Origin: Chalara sp. BL73
Taxonomy: Eukaryota; Ascomycota; Leotiomycetes; Helotiales
DNA length: 64,000 nt
Assembly: GCA_918026815.1 (NCBI GenBank)
Contig: CAKJVC010000202.1
Coordinates: 62,001 to 126,000 of the forward strand
Reading direction: 5' to 3'
This document shows positions 35,372-47,007 of the stretch, piece after piece (the first letter of the stretch is position 1; the number at the start of each line of letters is the position of its first letter). The position numbers and the translations under genes were made by a program. The notes below the pieces were generated by a model. The model was not told where the DNA came from and did not search any database. It was given only the letters and a program-made list of their open reading frames with translations.

Positions 35372-36004
35372 TCACCTCATCATCATATCCTCCTCCGCCG
35401 CCCTCCGTGCTTGAATCCTCTCCGCCAAAAGCTGCCTCTCTTCCCGCAAGGTCAAGAAGGCCCAGAACCAGGTGATCATTTCGAGGAACGCCCATGTGAA
35501 GACGATGCGATTCTTTAGGCCCTCGCCCCAGGAGCTTGGCGTGTAGAATTCCGGGGAGAGTGGGCCTTTAGGGGAGAATGCGAAAGTGTAGAAGGTGAGG
35601 GTTCCGAAGAGGAGGAGCCGGATTGGAGCTATGCTTTTGTTAAAGGAGAGAAAACGGAAGAGAAAGGTGAGAGGAAGGGTACCTTGTGAGCCCCAGTGGT
35701 ATTGCGAGATCTCTTCTGGAAGGGAGGCGGATACTAGGTCCGTGATGCCTAGGATGAAGAGGCCGGCTGCTGCGAAGGAGAGAGCGGGCGATTTATTTTC
35801 GAATGATGCTGAGTAGGGCTGGCGTGTGGTTAGCAAAGGAATTTCGTTGGTGAGGACGGCACGGACTAAACCCATAGCCTCTCCTAAGATGAAGACTATC
35901 TGCTGGTCTACTATGGAGCTCGGAGAGGTGAGGAAGAAGAAGGCGAGTGTGATATGGAAGAGAGAAAGCGAAGTAATGATTGTTGCTCCTGATATGATCG
36001 CCAT
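35372..36004 (-). CDS. ILM1: Ilm1-family membrane protein (increased loss of mitochondrial DNA)
   Basis: Small multi-pass protein of the endomembrane/ER; yeast mutants lose mitochondrial DNA. One exon, 210 aa, the usual family length. Four hydrophobic segments are visible: IISGATIITSLSLFHITLAF; LSFAAAGLFILGITDLVSAS; PIRLLLFGTLTFYTFAFSP; IVFTWAFLEMITWFWAFLTL. The family text SIVDQQIVFILGEAMGL follows the first segment. The C terminus is charged (REERQLLAERIQARRAAEED) and may be a coiled coil. It is convergent with NAA25 (145 bp between stops) and divergent from CDC43 (273 bp between starts), which may share a promoter. Confidence 0.8.
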   Translation of the reverse strand: MAIISGATIITSLSLFHITLAFFFLTSPSSIVDQQIVFILGEAMGLVRAVLTNEIPLLTTRQPYSASFENKSPALSFAAAGLFILGITDLVSASLPEEISQYHWGSQGTLPLTFLFRFLSFNKSIAPIRLLLFGTLTFYTFAFSPKGPLSPEFYTPSSWGEGLKNRIVFTWAFLEMITWFWAFLTLREERQLLAERIQARRAAEEDMMMR

Positions 36005-36277
36005 AATTGTGATATGTTATCTTCTAATGAATGGAGAAAGGAAAGTAGAATTGCGTAGCTTAACATCCAGATTCGGTGGTCATGCTAGCACAGCATTTTG
36101 TGTCTCAAAAATGTCCACAGGCTTCGTCAGGGAATCAACATTCAGGGTCACGGACCAAACCTTATCGCGTTTAGGCTCCCGAGACAGGGGTATTATTCGA
36201 AAACAAGCAAACAGCTTCAACAAGCTCCTCAAGCTCCGAGCTTTTTAAAACAAAGCCGCCTTTTCGCCTACAAGATC

Positions 36278-37668
36278 ATGGCAAACCCAAAGCTCGACAA
36301 GGAGCGCCACATCCAGTACTGGCAGCGATGCCTCAAAAGTCTCCTGCCAAATGGCTACACCAGCACCGACTCCTCCCGCATGTCCCTCGGCTTCTTCATC
36401 CTCGCGGCACTCGACCTTCTCTGCGCGCCTCCCATTCCCTTCATAGAACGCAAAAATATCCGCGACTGGATCCTGAGGTGTCAGCATCCGTCTGGCGGCT
36501 TCTGCGGTTCGCCAAACCATAGATACCCAGACGAGTACTATGGTGACGAGAGTAAGGAAATGGATCCTGCGAATCTTCCTGCAACGTCTTTCGCGCTTAT
36601 GACCCTGAGCTTTGTGGGGAGATTGGACAGGGTGGAGAGGGTGAAGTGCTTGAGGTGGCTGAGAAGGCTGCAGAGGGAGGATGGAAGTTTTGGGGAGCTG
36701 GTCACGAGAGAAGGTGTTATACTTGGGGGAGGGGATATGCGCTACTGCTTTTGTGCGATGGCGGTGAGGTTTATTTTGAGAGGCGGCGAGGAGGTTTCAG
36801 ATGTGGAGGATATTGATGTAGAGAAGTTGGTCAATCACTTAAGATCTGGTCAGGTAGGTGATAGGTGTATTATGCTGAATAAAAAGCTGATTAACTTAGA
36901 CTTACGACGGTGGGATCTCAGAGTCGTCGCAACATGAAGCGCATGGTGAGTTTGGGTTTTGCTTTGTGCTTGTGAGAAATACCCTGATATATGGACAGCT
37001 GGGTATGCATATTGTGCAATCGCATCACTCTCTTTACTCAATCGAATCCCTAGCTCTTCGCCAGCGTCAAAGATCTCTATATTCTTGCCAGGTTTGACCA
37101 ATGTTCCTGCAACTGTGAGGTGGCTTGTGTCAAGACAGCTTAATTATGTGCCAAAGGACGAAGACGAAAACTCGGAGGATGAGGAAGACACGTCGTATGA
37201 CCAAAGTGACATGAGTGGGAGCGTTTTGGAAGGAGGCGCATTTGTAGGATTCAATGGCCGATGCAATAAACGGGCTGATACATGCTATGCATTCTGGGTT
37301 ATAGCTTCCCTAGCTGTGAGTATTTGGGTCTCTGCCTTGCCTCGCCAGCTAATAGATAACTAGATGCTTGAGCATGTTGATGTTGTGGATTTCGAACCAA
37401 GTCGACAGTTCTTGTACGCCCAGACACAACATCAGATAGGGGGCTTTGGAAAGTGCCCAGGTGATCCTCCAGGTTGGTATTCTCACTCTTCTAAGTGGGA
37501 AGACCGTTTAACAAGCCCATAGATATATACCATTCATATTTAGGACTCGCAGCACTAGCAATCATGGGAGATCCTGATCTTAAAAAACTTGATCCTATTC
37601 TATGTATCAGCTGCGAGCAGAGGCAGAAGATTGAGTCGCTTAGAGAGGAAGCCTTGAATGGAAGGTGA
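36278..37668 (+). CDS. CDC43: Geranylgeranyltransferase type I beta subunit
   Basis: Catalytic subunit that, with the farnesyltransferase alpha subunit, attaches geranylgeranyl to CAAX proteins such as Rho and Cdc42. Exons 36278-36853, 36900-36945, 36999-37315, 37364-37472 and 37523-37668 give 397 aa. Prenyltransferase repeats are visible: RDWILRCQHPSGGFCGSPNH, LRWLRRLQREDGSFGEL, QTYDGGISESSQHEAHAGYA, GGAFVGFNGRCNKRADTCYA and DIYHSYLGLAALAIMGDPDL. The zinc ligands are the Asp and Cys of RADTCYAFW and the His of DIYHSYLG; all are present. An acidic loop (DEDENSEDEEDTSYDQSD) interrupts repeats as in other fungal Cdc43 proteins. The second exon is only 46 nt. The stop lies in AAGGTGAGC, which also looks like a donor, but the protein is already full length. 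Confidence 0.93.
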
Positions 37669-39673
37669 GCTCATCAAAGAAGAATTATTATTAAGAGCTT
37701 CTAAAGGTCCTCCAATTTGGAGAGTTTGAATCTTCTGGTGGATATAGAATATCCTGTAAGCTGCTGAATATCTGATCGCATATACAGTGGGGTCGTGGCG
37801 CAAAATAGAATTATCCATGCAGAAATGGATTTTGGATGATTAGATGTCATATCGAAACTTACTAAACATAACTCCGATAGGTATTGTAAATGTATTGTTA
37901 TACCGAACACGATCTATGAACACCCGGCATATCTACTAAATTCCGAAAGGCTCACAGCCTCACACCAGCTGCTTGAGATATGTAGGTACCCAGGGCAGTG
38001 GGCAGAAGGAAGGACCTGCCGAACCTAAATGCCCTTTATGCTTAAGGTCATAGCTTCTTAAGAACCAAATATATGGGGCTCATCATTGAAATAAAAGTGC
38101 ATCCTTTCATATTAAATAAGGGATCTGATACCTCCCATCGTTTTGTGAAGTGGTCTCCAGCAACCCGGCTGGGGAGTTAGTTCAGTGGACCAGGGAGAGA
38201 CGAATAGAAGGCGTTGACTGGAAAACATCTGATAAAACCCGACCTAGGTGAGTAGTAAGCAAGGGGGAAGTGAGAGCCATCAGTTTTGATATGAACCCGA
38301 AAAGGAACGGAGAAACATAAGGAGATCGTCATGTTGCGCAAATAATAGACTTGGGCTAGTCCTGCTTGTCAGCCCTATTCTTCGTAAATGCGCAACACCA
38401 ACCAAACAGAGGCACAGTCTCACGTAATAGATGTAAGGTTTGAAGTAACAAAAGTGGTCTTGCTACTAGTGTAGTGAGAACTTCTGTCCATAAACATAAA
38501 AGATGCTCGCATGCAAAAAAGTCTGCAAGATTATCCTTGAAGAAGAAGAAAATAAACAAGAGGGGAGTAATTTCACTGTGCAATCGAGAGAAGCGTACAC
38601 GTATCAAATCATTTCATACTATGTGATTGCCATGCACGCCTATGACCATCGTAATTAATTCCAACATGCTTGATTACCACGCATATTGAGCTCGAGCTCC
38701 ACGTTTCCTACCTAAATTTACTCAAATCGTCGGAGCATGATAAAGTTCCGTCCTGGTTCCCAGCTGTAGTGTACCACGGCACTCTCACTCTATACAAAGG
38801 CGACCAGTCCTTTGAGGAAAAGAACTGAAGCTGCGCCTCACTGCCATCCATTCTGTCACGCAGAACTTCATAACATGGTTGTCGAGTTGCCCAGCATTGT
38901 GCCTACCCGTCCAGTCCTGGGGGCCACCGTAGACGGGAAAAGCAAATCAGACGTGTAACAACAGGTAAGCGCCGTCACGCCGCCCGATATGCGACCCCCC
39001 ATCTCCCGCCCCAGATGTGCGCGCTCATGTTGAAGAACGTACCAACGTTCATTTGATATTTTCGGGCCATCCCCTCTCGACAAGATCGAACAGTCCTAAC
39101 ATCTGTACTGCCTTTGTAGTGCAAGCAAATCGTAGACTCAACCACGGCGACCAACGAGGCTGGGCAGCCAAGACATCTCAATACGATAAACGACGATTTC
39201 CATTTTCCAATTCCGCTTGTTGCCTCGAGACAATTACAAGTTTGATTCACGCGAAAAGCTGCAACGTGTTGCGCACGATAGTATCACACACACAAGAGTT
39301 GAAGGAGACATTGGCAGCAGCGCGCGACCGTCATTTGAGCCTTGCGCATTATTCAAGCATCAACATCACCATCGTTGTCATCCAGGCACCCATTACCATT
39401 AACGAACATCACCCACATTCTACCACTACGTCAGGACTTTCCCAAACAGTACGCGATATATCTGCAATCAAGCTCATAAGCGCCATTGATATCAAGATCG
39501 TCGAATAGGGCATCTTTCCAGAAGAACTAGCTGTTGTTGATCAGTTGGTGTGGATATCTATTTGTTTCGCATAGCCTCACCTCAGCCACCGTACCTTAAG
39601 GCTGACTGCACTCGACCACCTTCAACACCACACCAAAACCTTACCTGTTCTAAGAACAGCAACAAAAGTGAAC
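37669..39673. promoter_or_regulatory. 2 kb upstream region/leader of CRZ1
   Basis: No gene supported. Several ATG frames lie in the likely 5' leader, the largest being 39017-39508 (163 codons); they could act as upstream ORFs but have no family resemblance. The 39.0-39.67 kb part is rich in CA and CAC. Confidence 0.45.
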
Positions 39674-41917
39674 ATGGATCCACAGAGGGGACGGTCTCCG
39701 TCAGCGGGACATCAACAGTCTCATATAAACCCAAACCACTCGCCTTCCCCGCACCATTTTCAGGACAATACAAGCGCAGTAGGCTTAGGGTTGGGACTCG
39801 AATCAACAGACCCTAGCACCAACCAGCAATACCAGAACGGTGCCTCCTTTGGCGCAAACAACACTCTTCCGACTTTTGACAACAACGACTTCATAAATCA
39901 GCAGAGCCAATCCTTCTCAAGTAACACCACTAACGACCCCAACTATTCCCAAAACCGAGACTTCAACCAGCACTTCAAGCAGGAGAGTCAGCCGTCATAT
40001 AATCAAGAACAACCGACCAGCTTTACAGACCTAATGGGTTCTACCACACTCTCCCCGAATTTTGGGGCTACAGATTTTCCGTTGTTCACAACAAATGAAC
40101 AAAACGATCCTCAATATTTCAAGAATGAGTTCTACCCTCAAGCAGGAAATGCTTCAGTCAATCCAGCAGAGCTCGATATGTCCTCACCTCCTCCAAATAG
40201 TGCAAGCTCTCCTCCAGCCATGCTACAGCCTGACAACCGAACACCTTCTTCAACCCACAACTCTCCGAACTTCAATCAGGGACAATTCCAACCCTCTCCA
40301 GGACATTCCCGACATGCATCATTAGGCCCCGAGAGCGCAGCATATCCTCAAGGACACAATAGCATTGATTGGAGTATGATGGCTCCAAGTTTTCAAGGCC
40401 ATCGAAGGACGCCATCGGAATATTCTGATATCTCGAATTCGTCTGCAGCTCCCTCACCAAACCTTGGCCATCATGATAGCTTTGATCCTATAGATCCTCT
40501 GAATCCCCACCACTCGCCCATGCACAACCCACAAAATGATGGCATGTATCAGGAGGTGATGGGCCTTGGTAATTTCACATTATCGGATTCCCATAGCCCG
40601 AACAGAGGCCTGAGTCCTGCTCATAGTCCAGCGATATCCCCGCGCTTAGGACCCCAGACACTTCCAAATGTTAATCAGCAAAATCAATTCATGCTCGGCG
40701 TGAACAATGGCTTTGGTCATCAACAAAACATTTATAGCGCCCAAAACTCGGAATATCCTCAAATTCACCACGATGGATCACTAGATATGGACCAGTCTCA
40801 TGGAATGCCTGCAAATGCACCAATCATAACTCTTGACCTTGCACCGCCTTCTAGGACGAATAGCTTTGAACCTCCTAAACCAGGCTCTTTTGATAACGAT
40901 GCTCTAACGCCACCTGATAGAGGTAAGCGCCACAAGTTCCTACAGCATTTCAAATCACTAACAATACTAGGACGCCGGCGTCGTGCTGTTTCTGATCCTT
41001 ATAATACTACCTCCACCCAATCTCGTTCTCATACTCCGTCGATTGGAAGTTTGTCTCCCGAAATTGGTTCCAGTCGTGGTTCAGATGCATCTCGCTCGCT
41101 GTCACCAAATGATCGTACTGGGGCAACATCACCTAGCCGACGTCGCCAATCAACCTCGGCGCTTCCCAATCGCGATTATATCCTTGGACTTGCTGATCCA
41201 GAATATCAAGCGCAGTCATCTGATAGCAATGCCAAAAGAGTCCAAAAGCATCCAGCAACATTCCAATGTACTCTGTGCCCGAAGAGATTCACGCGTGCTT
41301 ATAATCTGCGCTCTCATCTTCGAACGCATACTGATGAGCGACCATTCGTGTGTACGGTTTGCGGGAAAGCATTTGCACGGCAACACGATCGCAAACGTCA
41401 CGAAGGACTTCATTCCGGAGAGAAGAAATTCGTCTGCAAAGGAGAACTTAAGCAAGGTGGGCAATGGGGATGTGGTCGTCGCTTCGCACGTGCCGATGCC
41501 CTTGGCCGACATTTCCGTTCGGAAGCGGGCCGGATTTGTATCAAGCCATTGCTCGATGAAGAAGCAATAGAACGACAGCGACAATGGCACGAACAGCGCT
41601 CCAGCATGATGCAACAGCAGATGGCCGTGGACGCGAATGGCTTCCCGCTCGTTGACAACCACTATATCCCGGCCGCTTTACTAGCGCAATACCCTGCTCT
41701 TGCAACGATGAATTGGGAAAACATGCCGCAAGGCGACATTCACGACGATGATGTGAGTGGGAGAAGTAGTTTCGATGCCAGTGGGTCGGAATACTATGAA
41801 GAAGGTGATGATGGCGGATATATATCCGGAGGTCCCGGGCCGCAGCAAAATTATGGCCAGCCTCAGATGGGCGAAGGTTTTAACGGTGGTTACTCGAGCG
41901 ATATAGGAGGACGTTGA
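39674..41917 (+). CDS. CRZ1: Calcineurin-responsive C2H2 transcription factor Crz1
   Basis: Nuclear factor dephosphorylated by calcineurin in response to calcium. Exons 39674-40922 and 40971-41917 give 731 aa. The N-terminal 500 residues are Gln/Asn/Ser/Pro-rich and disordered. A candidate calcineurin docking site fits PxIxI/L: PIITLDLAPPSR (near 40818). Basic text RRRRAVSDPY follows the intron and fits a serine-phosphorylated nuclear signal. Zinc fingers lie at about residues 513-590: CTLCPKRFTRAYNLRSHLRT H, CTVCGKAFARQHDRKRHEGL H, and an atypical third (CKGELKQGGQWGCGRRFARA followed by GRHFRSEAGRIC). The 48-nt intron (40923-40970: GTAAGC, CACTAAC, ACTAG) has no stop and is a multiple of three, so retention would add 16 residues. 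ATG 39674 is the first in frame. Confidence 0.93.
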   Translation: MDPQRGRSPSAGHQQSHINPNHSPSPHHFQDNTSAVGLGLGLESTDPSTNQQYQNGASFGANNTLPTFDNNDFINQQSQSFSSNTTNDPNYSQNRDFNQHFKQESQPSYNQEQPTSFTDLMGSTTLSPNFGATDFPLFTTNEQNDPQYFKNEFYPQAGNASVNPAELDMSSPPPNSASSPPAMLQPDNRTPSSTHNSPNFNQGQFQPSPGHSRHASLGPESAAYPQGHNSIDWSMMAPSFQGHRRTPSEYSDISNSSAAPSPNLGHHDSFDPIDPLNPHHSPMHNPQNDGMYQEVMGLGNFTLSDSHSPNRGLSPAHSPAISPRLGPQTLPNVNQQNQFMLGVNNGFGHQQNIYSAQNSEYPQIHHDGSLDMDQSHGMPANAPIITLDLAPPSRTNSFEPPKPGSFDNDALTPPDRGKRHKFLQHFKSLTILGRRRRAVSDPYNTTSTQSRSHTPSIGSLSPEIGSSRGSDASRSLSPNDRTGATSPSRRRQSTSALPNRDYILGLADPEYQAQSSDSNAKRVQKHPATFQCTLCPKRFTRAYNLRSHLRTHTDERPFVCTVCGKAFARQHDRKRHEGLHSGEKKFVCKGELKQGGQWGCGRRFARADALGRHFRSEAGRICIKPLLDEEAIERQRQWHEQRSSMMQQQMAVDANGFPLVDNHYIPAALLAQYPALATMNWENMPQGDIHDDDVSGRSSFDASGSEYYEEGDDGGYISGGPGPQQNYGQPQMGEGFNGGYSSDIGGR

Positions 41918-42439
41918 TATACCTTTTTTTTTTACTTCAAATTTTGCCCCTTGGACGGGGGTTCCAATTTTATAGATTTCCATTATATCGCGGTTATTTC
42001 TGGTTTGAGGCGCAATTTAGATACCACTTCATTTTGGACCAACATACCGTTTTGCTGGAGCAGCCAAGTACGTGCCACACTTTTGTATGGGTTTTTATTG
42101 GAATTTACCTAGATTGTACGGTAGAGGAATGAATATTCATGATGTTTGATGACACCACTTCGATGTACTCGTCTCGCTTCTCTGAGATTACTTGTTATTT
42201 TTTGGCCTCCTCCTTAGGCTCATTGAAACACATGAAATATGTAAAATTTCCTGATATTTTAGAAACAAACATAGCCCTAACTCTGGACTTACGATACTGT
42301 ATTTGAGCAGACTAGATGAATCGAAGGCTTCAAACTCAGATATAAATGCGAAGTGGAGCAGCATGCGGGTTTCACATCCAGAATATACACACCTCCCTTC
42401 CTCCACATATTCCAAAATATTCCAGGCGCCGCTCATCGT
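41918..42439. other. Convergent intergenic region
   Basis: 3' flanks of CRZ1 (+) and the oxidoreductase (-). A T9 run lies just after the CRZ1 stop. Nothing else supported. Confidence 0.55.
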
Positions 42440-43945
42440 CTACACCCGAAAGACCAACTTCTCACCACTGACTTTGCCTTCCTCCATGGCCGTCAACCCA
42501 GCCAGTATCCCTTCAAATCCACCGCCGTATTTATCCACGGACGGCTTGTGCACCTTGATCTTCCCCTGCGCCAACAGTTCCCTCGACAGCTCCCAGAATG
42601 TCTTTGCGAACTCGAAGTCTTCCTGGGAGGCTGGGAACTCCGGCCACCCGACTGTAATTTGATGTCAGCATTCTCTCTCCTTTTGTTTTTTCTTTCTGGA
42701 AGGAGGGAGGGGGGTTAAAAGTTGGGGATGGGGAGATGTACAGTCTTCGCCGATAGTGGTGTATGCCAAGGTGTTTTTGTACTCGATATCTGGATTAATC
42801 TGGCGTAGGACGTCGTGGTCGAGCTTGAGGAGTGCAGAATAGGTCCCCGAGGCCATGGCTGAGAGCGTTATTTTTGGGGAGTCGCCTTCGGAAATGCAGT
42901 CCTGCGTGGTTTTGTTAGATAGTTCGAGAGAGCGCGCGAACAGAGGACTGAGAGACGAACGAATGCGTGCGCTAGCGAGTTTTTGGTATAGGCCTTTATG
43001 TCGGCGGAAACCGTGGGAGAGTTATAGTCAAATACTGCGTCTGTGAGATGTTAGCTTTCGAAATCTGAATGCATCAAGACTGGTGAGTACCGGCTCCTAG
43101 GCTTTTTACATATTCGAAGTTTCGTGGGCTGAGACTTTTGTCAGTGTGGATAAGAGGGAGCGCATTTTTACATACGAGCAAGTAGTGATCACCTCCAAAC
43201 CAGAAAGTTTGGCAAACTGAATTGCCAAACTTCCTGTCGCCGTACTTCCTCCATATATCAACAGAGGAAACTTTTTCTCGCTCGGTGAAGTAGGAAGTGG
43301 CAGCTTGAGGCTTTGGTAAAGTCCTTGTCCAACAGTGCCGATGCCCACACCTAGCGTAGCGGCTTCTTCGAAGCTCAGATTTTCTGGGACCTTAATTTGG
43401 ATATCGCCTTTAGCGGTGATATAGTTGCCGAAGCCACCATCCTCGAGGTGGACTGGGTTTCCACCGTGGACGAATCCCGCAATGCGATCACCTTTTTTGA
43501 AATCTTTGGTTACTGCACCTCCTACTTCCTGATGGCTTTGAGTCAGTGCTTTTGCTAGGCAGTTTCGAAGAAGAAGAAGGTGGGTTCGACGTTGTAACTA
43601 CATCTTTGTTCCTCGTGGCCCTCATGGTATAATTTTACTTACTTCGACAATACCCGAATAATCACAACCTATTCTAGCATCCTTTGGTGCGACATATTTG
43701 ATATGCTTCCAATCCGTGGGGTTTAAAGCTACGGCCTTGACTTTGATATTGATGTAGTCATCTCGGACTGCAGATAGAGTTGGAATCAGCAACGGCCGGT
43801 ATCTGGACTCGGTGCTATCTAATCGGCTATCACAGAGTACACAGTACGGAAAACATGGGTATCAACACGTACGTTTGGGGACTGGGACTTCAGCAATTCC
43901 AGCCTTCCCACGCTCCTCTACAACAATTGCCCGGTTTGTGGTCAT
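42440..43945 (-). CDS. MDR-family NAD(P)H-dependent quinone/enoyl reductase
   Basis: Medium-chain reductase without catalytic zinc, similar to ToxD/trans-enoyl-reductase-like proteins; the natural substrate is unknown. Seven exons (reverse): 43945-43873, 43767-43643, 43528-43176, 43128-43091, 43040-42961, 42901-42742 and 42651-42440, 346 aa. GroES-like domain: [72 protein letters not shown]. Rossmann domain: [52 protein letters not shown]. The tail [20 protein letters not shown] followed by EKLVFRV is typical. Intron 6 (42741-42652) carries a long pyrimidine-rich stretch on the coding strand. No polyketide synthase or cluster partner is nearby, so a general redox role is more likely than a biosynthetic one. 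Confidence 0.9.
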
Positions 43946-46408
43946 TCTGGAGAAATCGATAAAATGCGATTAATCAGTCAGCCTTTTCCTCTGATGTGCA
44001 TCCCGGGTGAGAGAAACTGATAGGAGAAAGCAGCCATCACGTATTTTTATGCATTATGACCAGGCAGGACATCAATTGCTCCATTACAAATACAACTTGT
44101 TACATGACAAATTCAATTGAGCGGGGATTGGAGTTGCTGGTATTTGAGAATTCGAAGCGGCCGTTAGTGACGTATGTACGGTAAATCGAAAGTTTAACCT
44201 CGGAACTGGCCTCTTGAATTTGTTCAACGCCATATATGAGAGACGAAGTAGACCTTTTTATTCGTTAGTTAGTTCAGAGGTAGCACTCTGCCATATCCAG
44301 TACCCATAATCTCTATTTCCAATGGAAGTCTTAAACCGCCTTGGTTCACTAGACTACATTTTCAGAAACTAGTTGAGCATCCTTTCCTGTTCAAAATCCC
44401 GAGATAGACGGGATATTGAAGTGTTGAAAAGCTCTCCAATTACATCATACGGCCAAGAGCCTGGGTTTAGAGCTTTTGTAGCTGATCAAGGTTTGGGATC
44501 TGAGAGAGCGTTTCTTAGTGGCCGTACTCTTCCCTTCCGCTAAAAGGGTGGGATTAGTAGTATCTTTGTAGAATTTTGGAAAATACTAGTTGGAACACAA
44601 TATATGCCGATATAGTGGTGTGAAAATTAGTGGAGTTTGGAACCTGCCTGAGTTTCGTTCTCAATTACTGTATGTAGAGACTTTCTCTGGTCGAGTCAAA
44701 ATACAGTATTGATAATTTATTCCCGAGTGTGGCTAAACATCTCCCATATTGAAGGTGAGGCAGAATACACAGTGTTTGTCTACGTAGGTAGGTAGTAGAG
44801 GTGAAGCCATCAATTTTTGTGATAATTCTTAAACCGCCCCGATTCAGATTGATCGCGCTGGAGCTACTAGAAAAATCGAAACCCCCAAAACAAGCTGCTT
44901 AGGCAAATATTGATAGGTGATCGTCTTACCAAAAACAAAATAGAATAAAATTGAAAACCAAACTCTCCAGTCCTTACGGTAGCCCAGGAGTCCCCCCATC
45001 CCCTGAGAGTTGAATGGTGGATCTACTTAGACTTTTGCCACATCTCGTCCGAAGCTCCTCCCACTTTAGGCTGCTGAGCTCTGGAGATGTGGGGATTTCC
45101 GGCTTCGATGGCGCCTACAGGAAGATGATTTATCACTCTTTCTTGACCTGGAGAGACTTCAGATGTGTTTCCATCGTATAGAATAGGGCGTCAGGCAAGA
45201 CGACATTTGCGCGGCTCTGTCGTGGACGCGAGAATGTACAGTAAGAAGCATATGATGTAAATTATCCTCGCCTCTGCTGCCCACCTACTTACTTAGAACC
45301 ACTGCTGCGTGACAGCCCGATGGTGGAGATGGATACATGAATGCCGAGCATTCTTCGTGTAAAGGATGACAAACGTACAGCGTACAGTGTTTTGCATGGA
45401 CTGCCTTCAAGTCTTTCTATGAAGTATTTCTCGAATGCAACTGCACCCAATCTTAAATGAATTTCTCGACATGTTTTCATTGGTTCCGGCGGACTGCTAA
45501 CGCTCTACCATTTGTGTATGGATGGGCCATACGCAACACGAATCAACGCATTGAGTTTGTTGTCCATCAGCTATGGCGCAGGTCACCAGCCAACCATGGC
45601 CAAGAGACGACGTGCCCCTTATGCACAAAGCGATTGTGCCGTTCCATTCGAGAATTCATCCTTTAAGGGCTCTTGACGTTGAAGTTGCGGTGAAGCATAG
45701 CAGAAGAAGATGGAAGAGGAATTATGGATACGCAGCTGTACAGAGTGCACAATTTTTCGCAGTAGCCTCCACCGAGATTCCCAAGCCTGAATCCGAATCC
45801 ATCTTCGCGTCCAGATGGGCACCAATGCTGTAAATGCGAACCCATGGTTGGCTACGCGAGCACCCGCACTTTGCGTTGTGTTGCATGACATTATTACGCC
45901 CGGCGCATTATGACCCTTGGTTCGTTATTGTTTTTTTGCGGTGCTTCAGTGAGGTGCTATCAAAGAAAATTCTAAACATTCTATTTCTGCGTGTTGCTGT
46001 CTTGCATCAAAATATCGACATTCCTCGCCCTCCACCATGTCGAATTCTTTTTCTTGAAATGTCATCTCTTCGTGTATCTATTGAGAGCACAGACATTCGC
46101 GATAAGGGCTCTGCAGGGTGGTTGCGCAGTGTGATACACACAAAATTTGCCTGTCTCAGAATCTCTGTGGCTGGTAAGGCATGGGCATTGGCATTTCGGC
46201 AAGAAACAAACGATAATACTCCCTTGCCTACAAACCCTTCCGTGTGACCACATCTCCTTGTTTCTTTTCCACAAGATCTTTTTGGATACTCTTCTATTTC
46301 AACCCATACCTGAAACTCCTCTAGAAGACATCTATCTTCTATACGCCTTCCGCTCCACCGCGCACTGCTTTTCGGCCTACGATCCCTTCTGCAGAGTACA
46401 TAGCTTCG
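43946..46408. other. Gene-poor 2.5 kb stretch
   Basis: No gene supported. ATG frames of 60-148 codons occur on both strands around 45.3-46.4 kb (for example 45573-45833 +, 45480-45289 -) but overlap each other and match nothing I know. No inverted repeat pair, transposase text or LTR seen. Confidence 0.45.
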
Positions 46409-46675
46409 ATGAGTTTGACATCGTTTCACGAACACGCGAGCTCGATTATTCATAATGGCAGCGGTCGAGGGTTTATTGTATTGCGGCCATCACCTAAGGA
46501 GCGGTTTTGGATCGACTACGACCCAGCCTTGGACGATTGGGTGGGATGAGGAGGATACACGGATAAGGCTGAACCTTATTGCAAGAGCATGGATCGCATC
46601 ACGGAGCTCAATAACAAATGGAGGTGCATATCGGAGAGATTTGGTATGGGTGAAGTCATTTTCTATACACTCTAG
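46409..46675 (+). pseudogene. Short protein gene interrupted by one in-frame stop
   Basis: From ATG 46409 the frame reads MSLTSFHEHASSIIHNGSGR, GFIVLRPSPKERFWIDYDPA, LDDWVG, then TGA at 46547-46549, and continues without further stops (GGYTDKAEPYCKSMDRITEL, NNKWRCISERFGMGEVIFYT L) to TAG 46673-46675. Both halves have balanced, protein-like composition and the break falls after DDWVG, where TGG would give DDWVGWGGY. No intron of workable size removes the stop. It could be a nonsense-mutated gene of about 88 codons, a genuine 46-residue ORF, or an unrecognised exon of the gene that follows. Family not recognised. Confidence 0.4.
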
Positions 46676-46767
46676 ATGACACAAATCCGTTGTATGCAGT
46701 AGCGCTGAGGCCGCAGGTGCAGGCGGTGTGGACCCCTCAACAACACAGTCTCTGACGATATTTACAG

Positions 46768-47007
46768 AACTCCGCATCGGGCCTAGATACTACGTGGACT
46801 TGCAGACGCAATGGTACACCTCTGAGAGTCTCGGAACCCCATCCGCGATGCCCTCTCGGCGGTTCGAGGCCAAGTGAGGAAGTGAACGACCTGCACGACA
46901 CCGGATCCTTCGCCAGACCACACCTGCATGACTCCAAAATAAGCCAAGTCACCCCTCTCTCTTCTAGAAAGCCAAAAGAAGACCCGTCCTTATTCCGAGA
47001 TCCAACT
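46768..47007 (+). other. Possible 5' extension exon of the WG-repeat gene
   Basis: The frame of the following gene stays open upstream of ATG 47008 to 46768, where a textbook intron end (CTCTGACGATATTTACAG) is present; just before it the frame has a TGA. The 80 extra codons (NSASGLDTTWTCRRNGTPLR..., KISQVTPLSSRKPKEDPSLF) are plausible coding text. Either an upstream exon joins here or this is an open leader. Confidence 0.4.

Noticed and set aside
38170..38205. tRNA-like start GGGAGTTAGTTCAGTGG
   Set aside because: It resembles a D-arm, but no anticodon stem, T-arm (GGTTCGAATCC) or acceptor pairing follows.
39017..39508. 163-codon + frame upstream of CRZ1
   Set aside because: Biased composition, no family resemblance, and it lies in the expected long leader; at most an upstream ORF.
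44265..44300. tRNA-like TAGTTCAGAGGTAGCACTCTG
   Set aside because: D-arm-like text only; the expected T-arm and acceptor stem are absent downstream.
45573..46247. Overlapping + and - frames of 86-137 codons
   Set aside because: They compete with each other on both strands and none shows domains, conserved motifs or splice partners.
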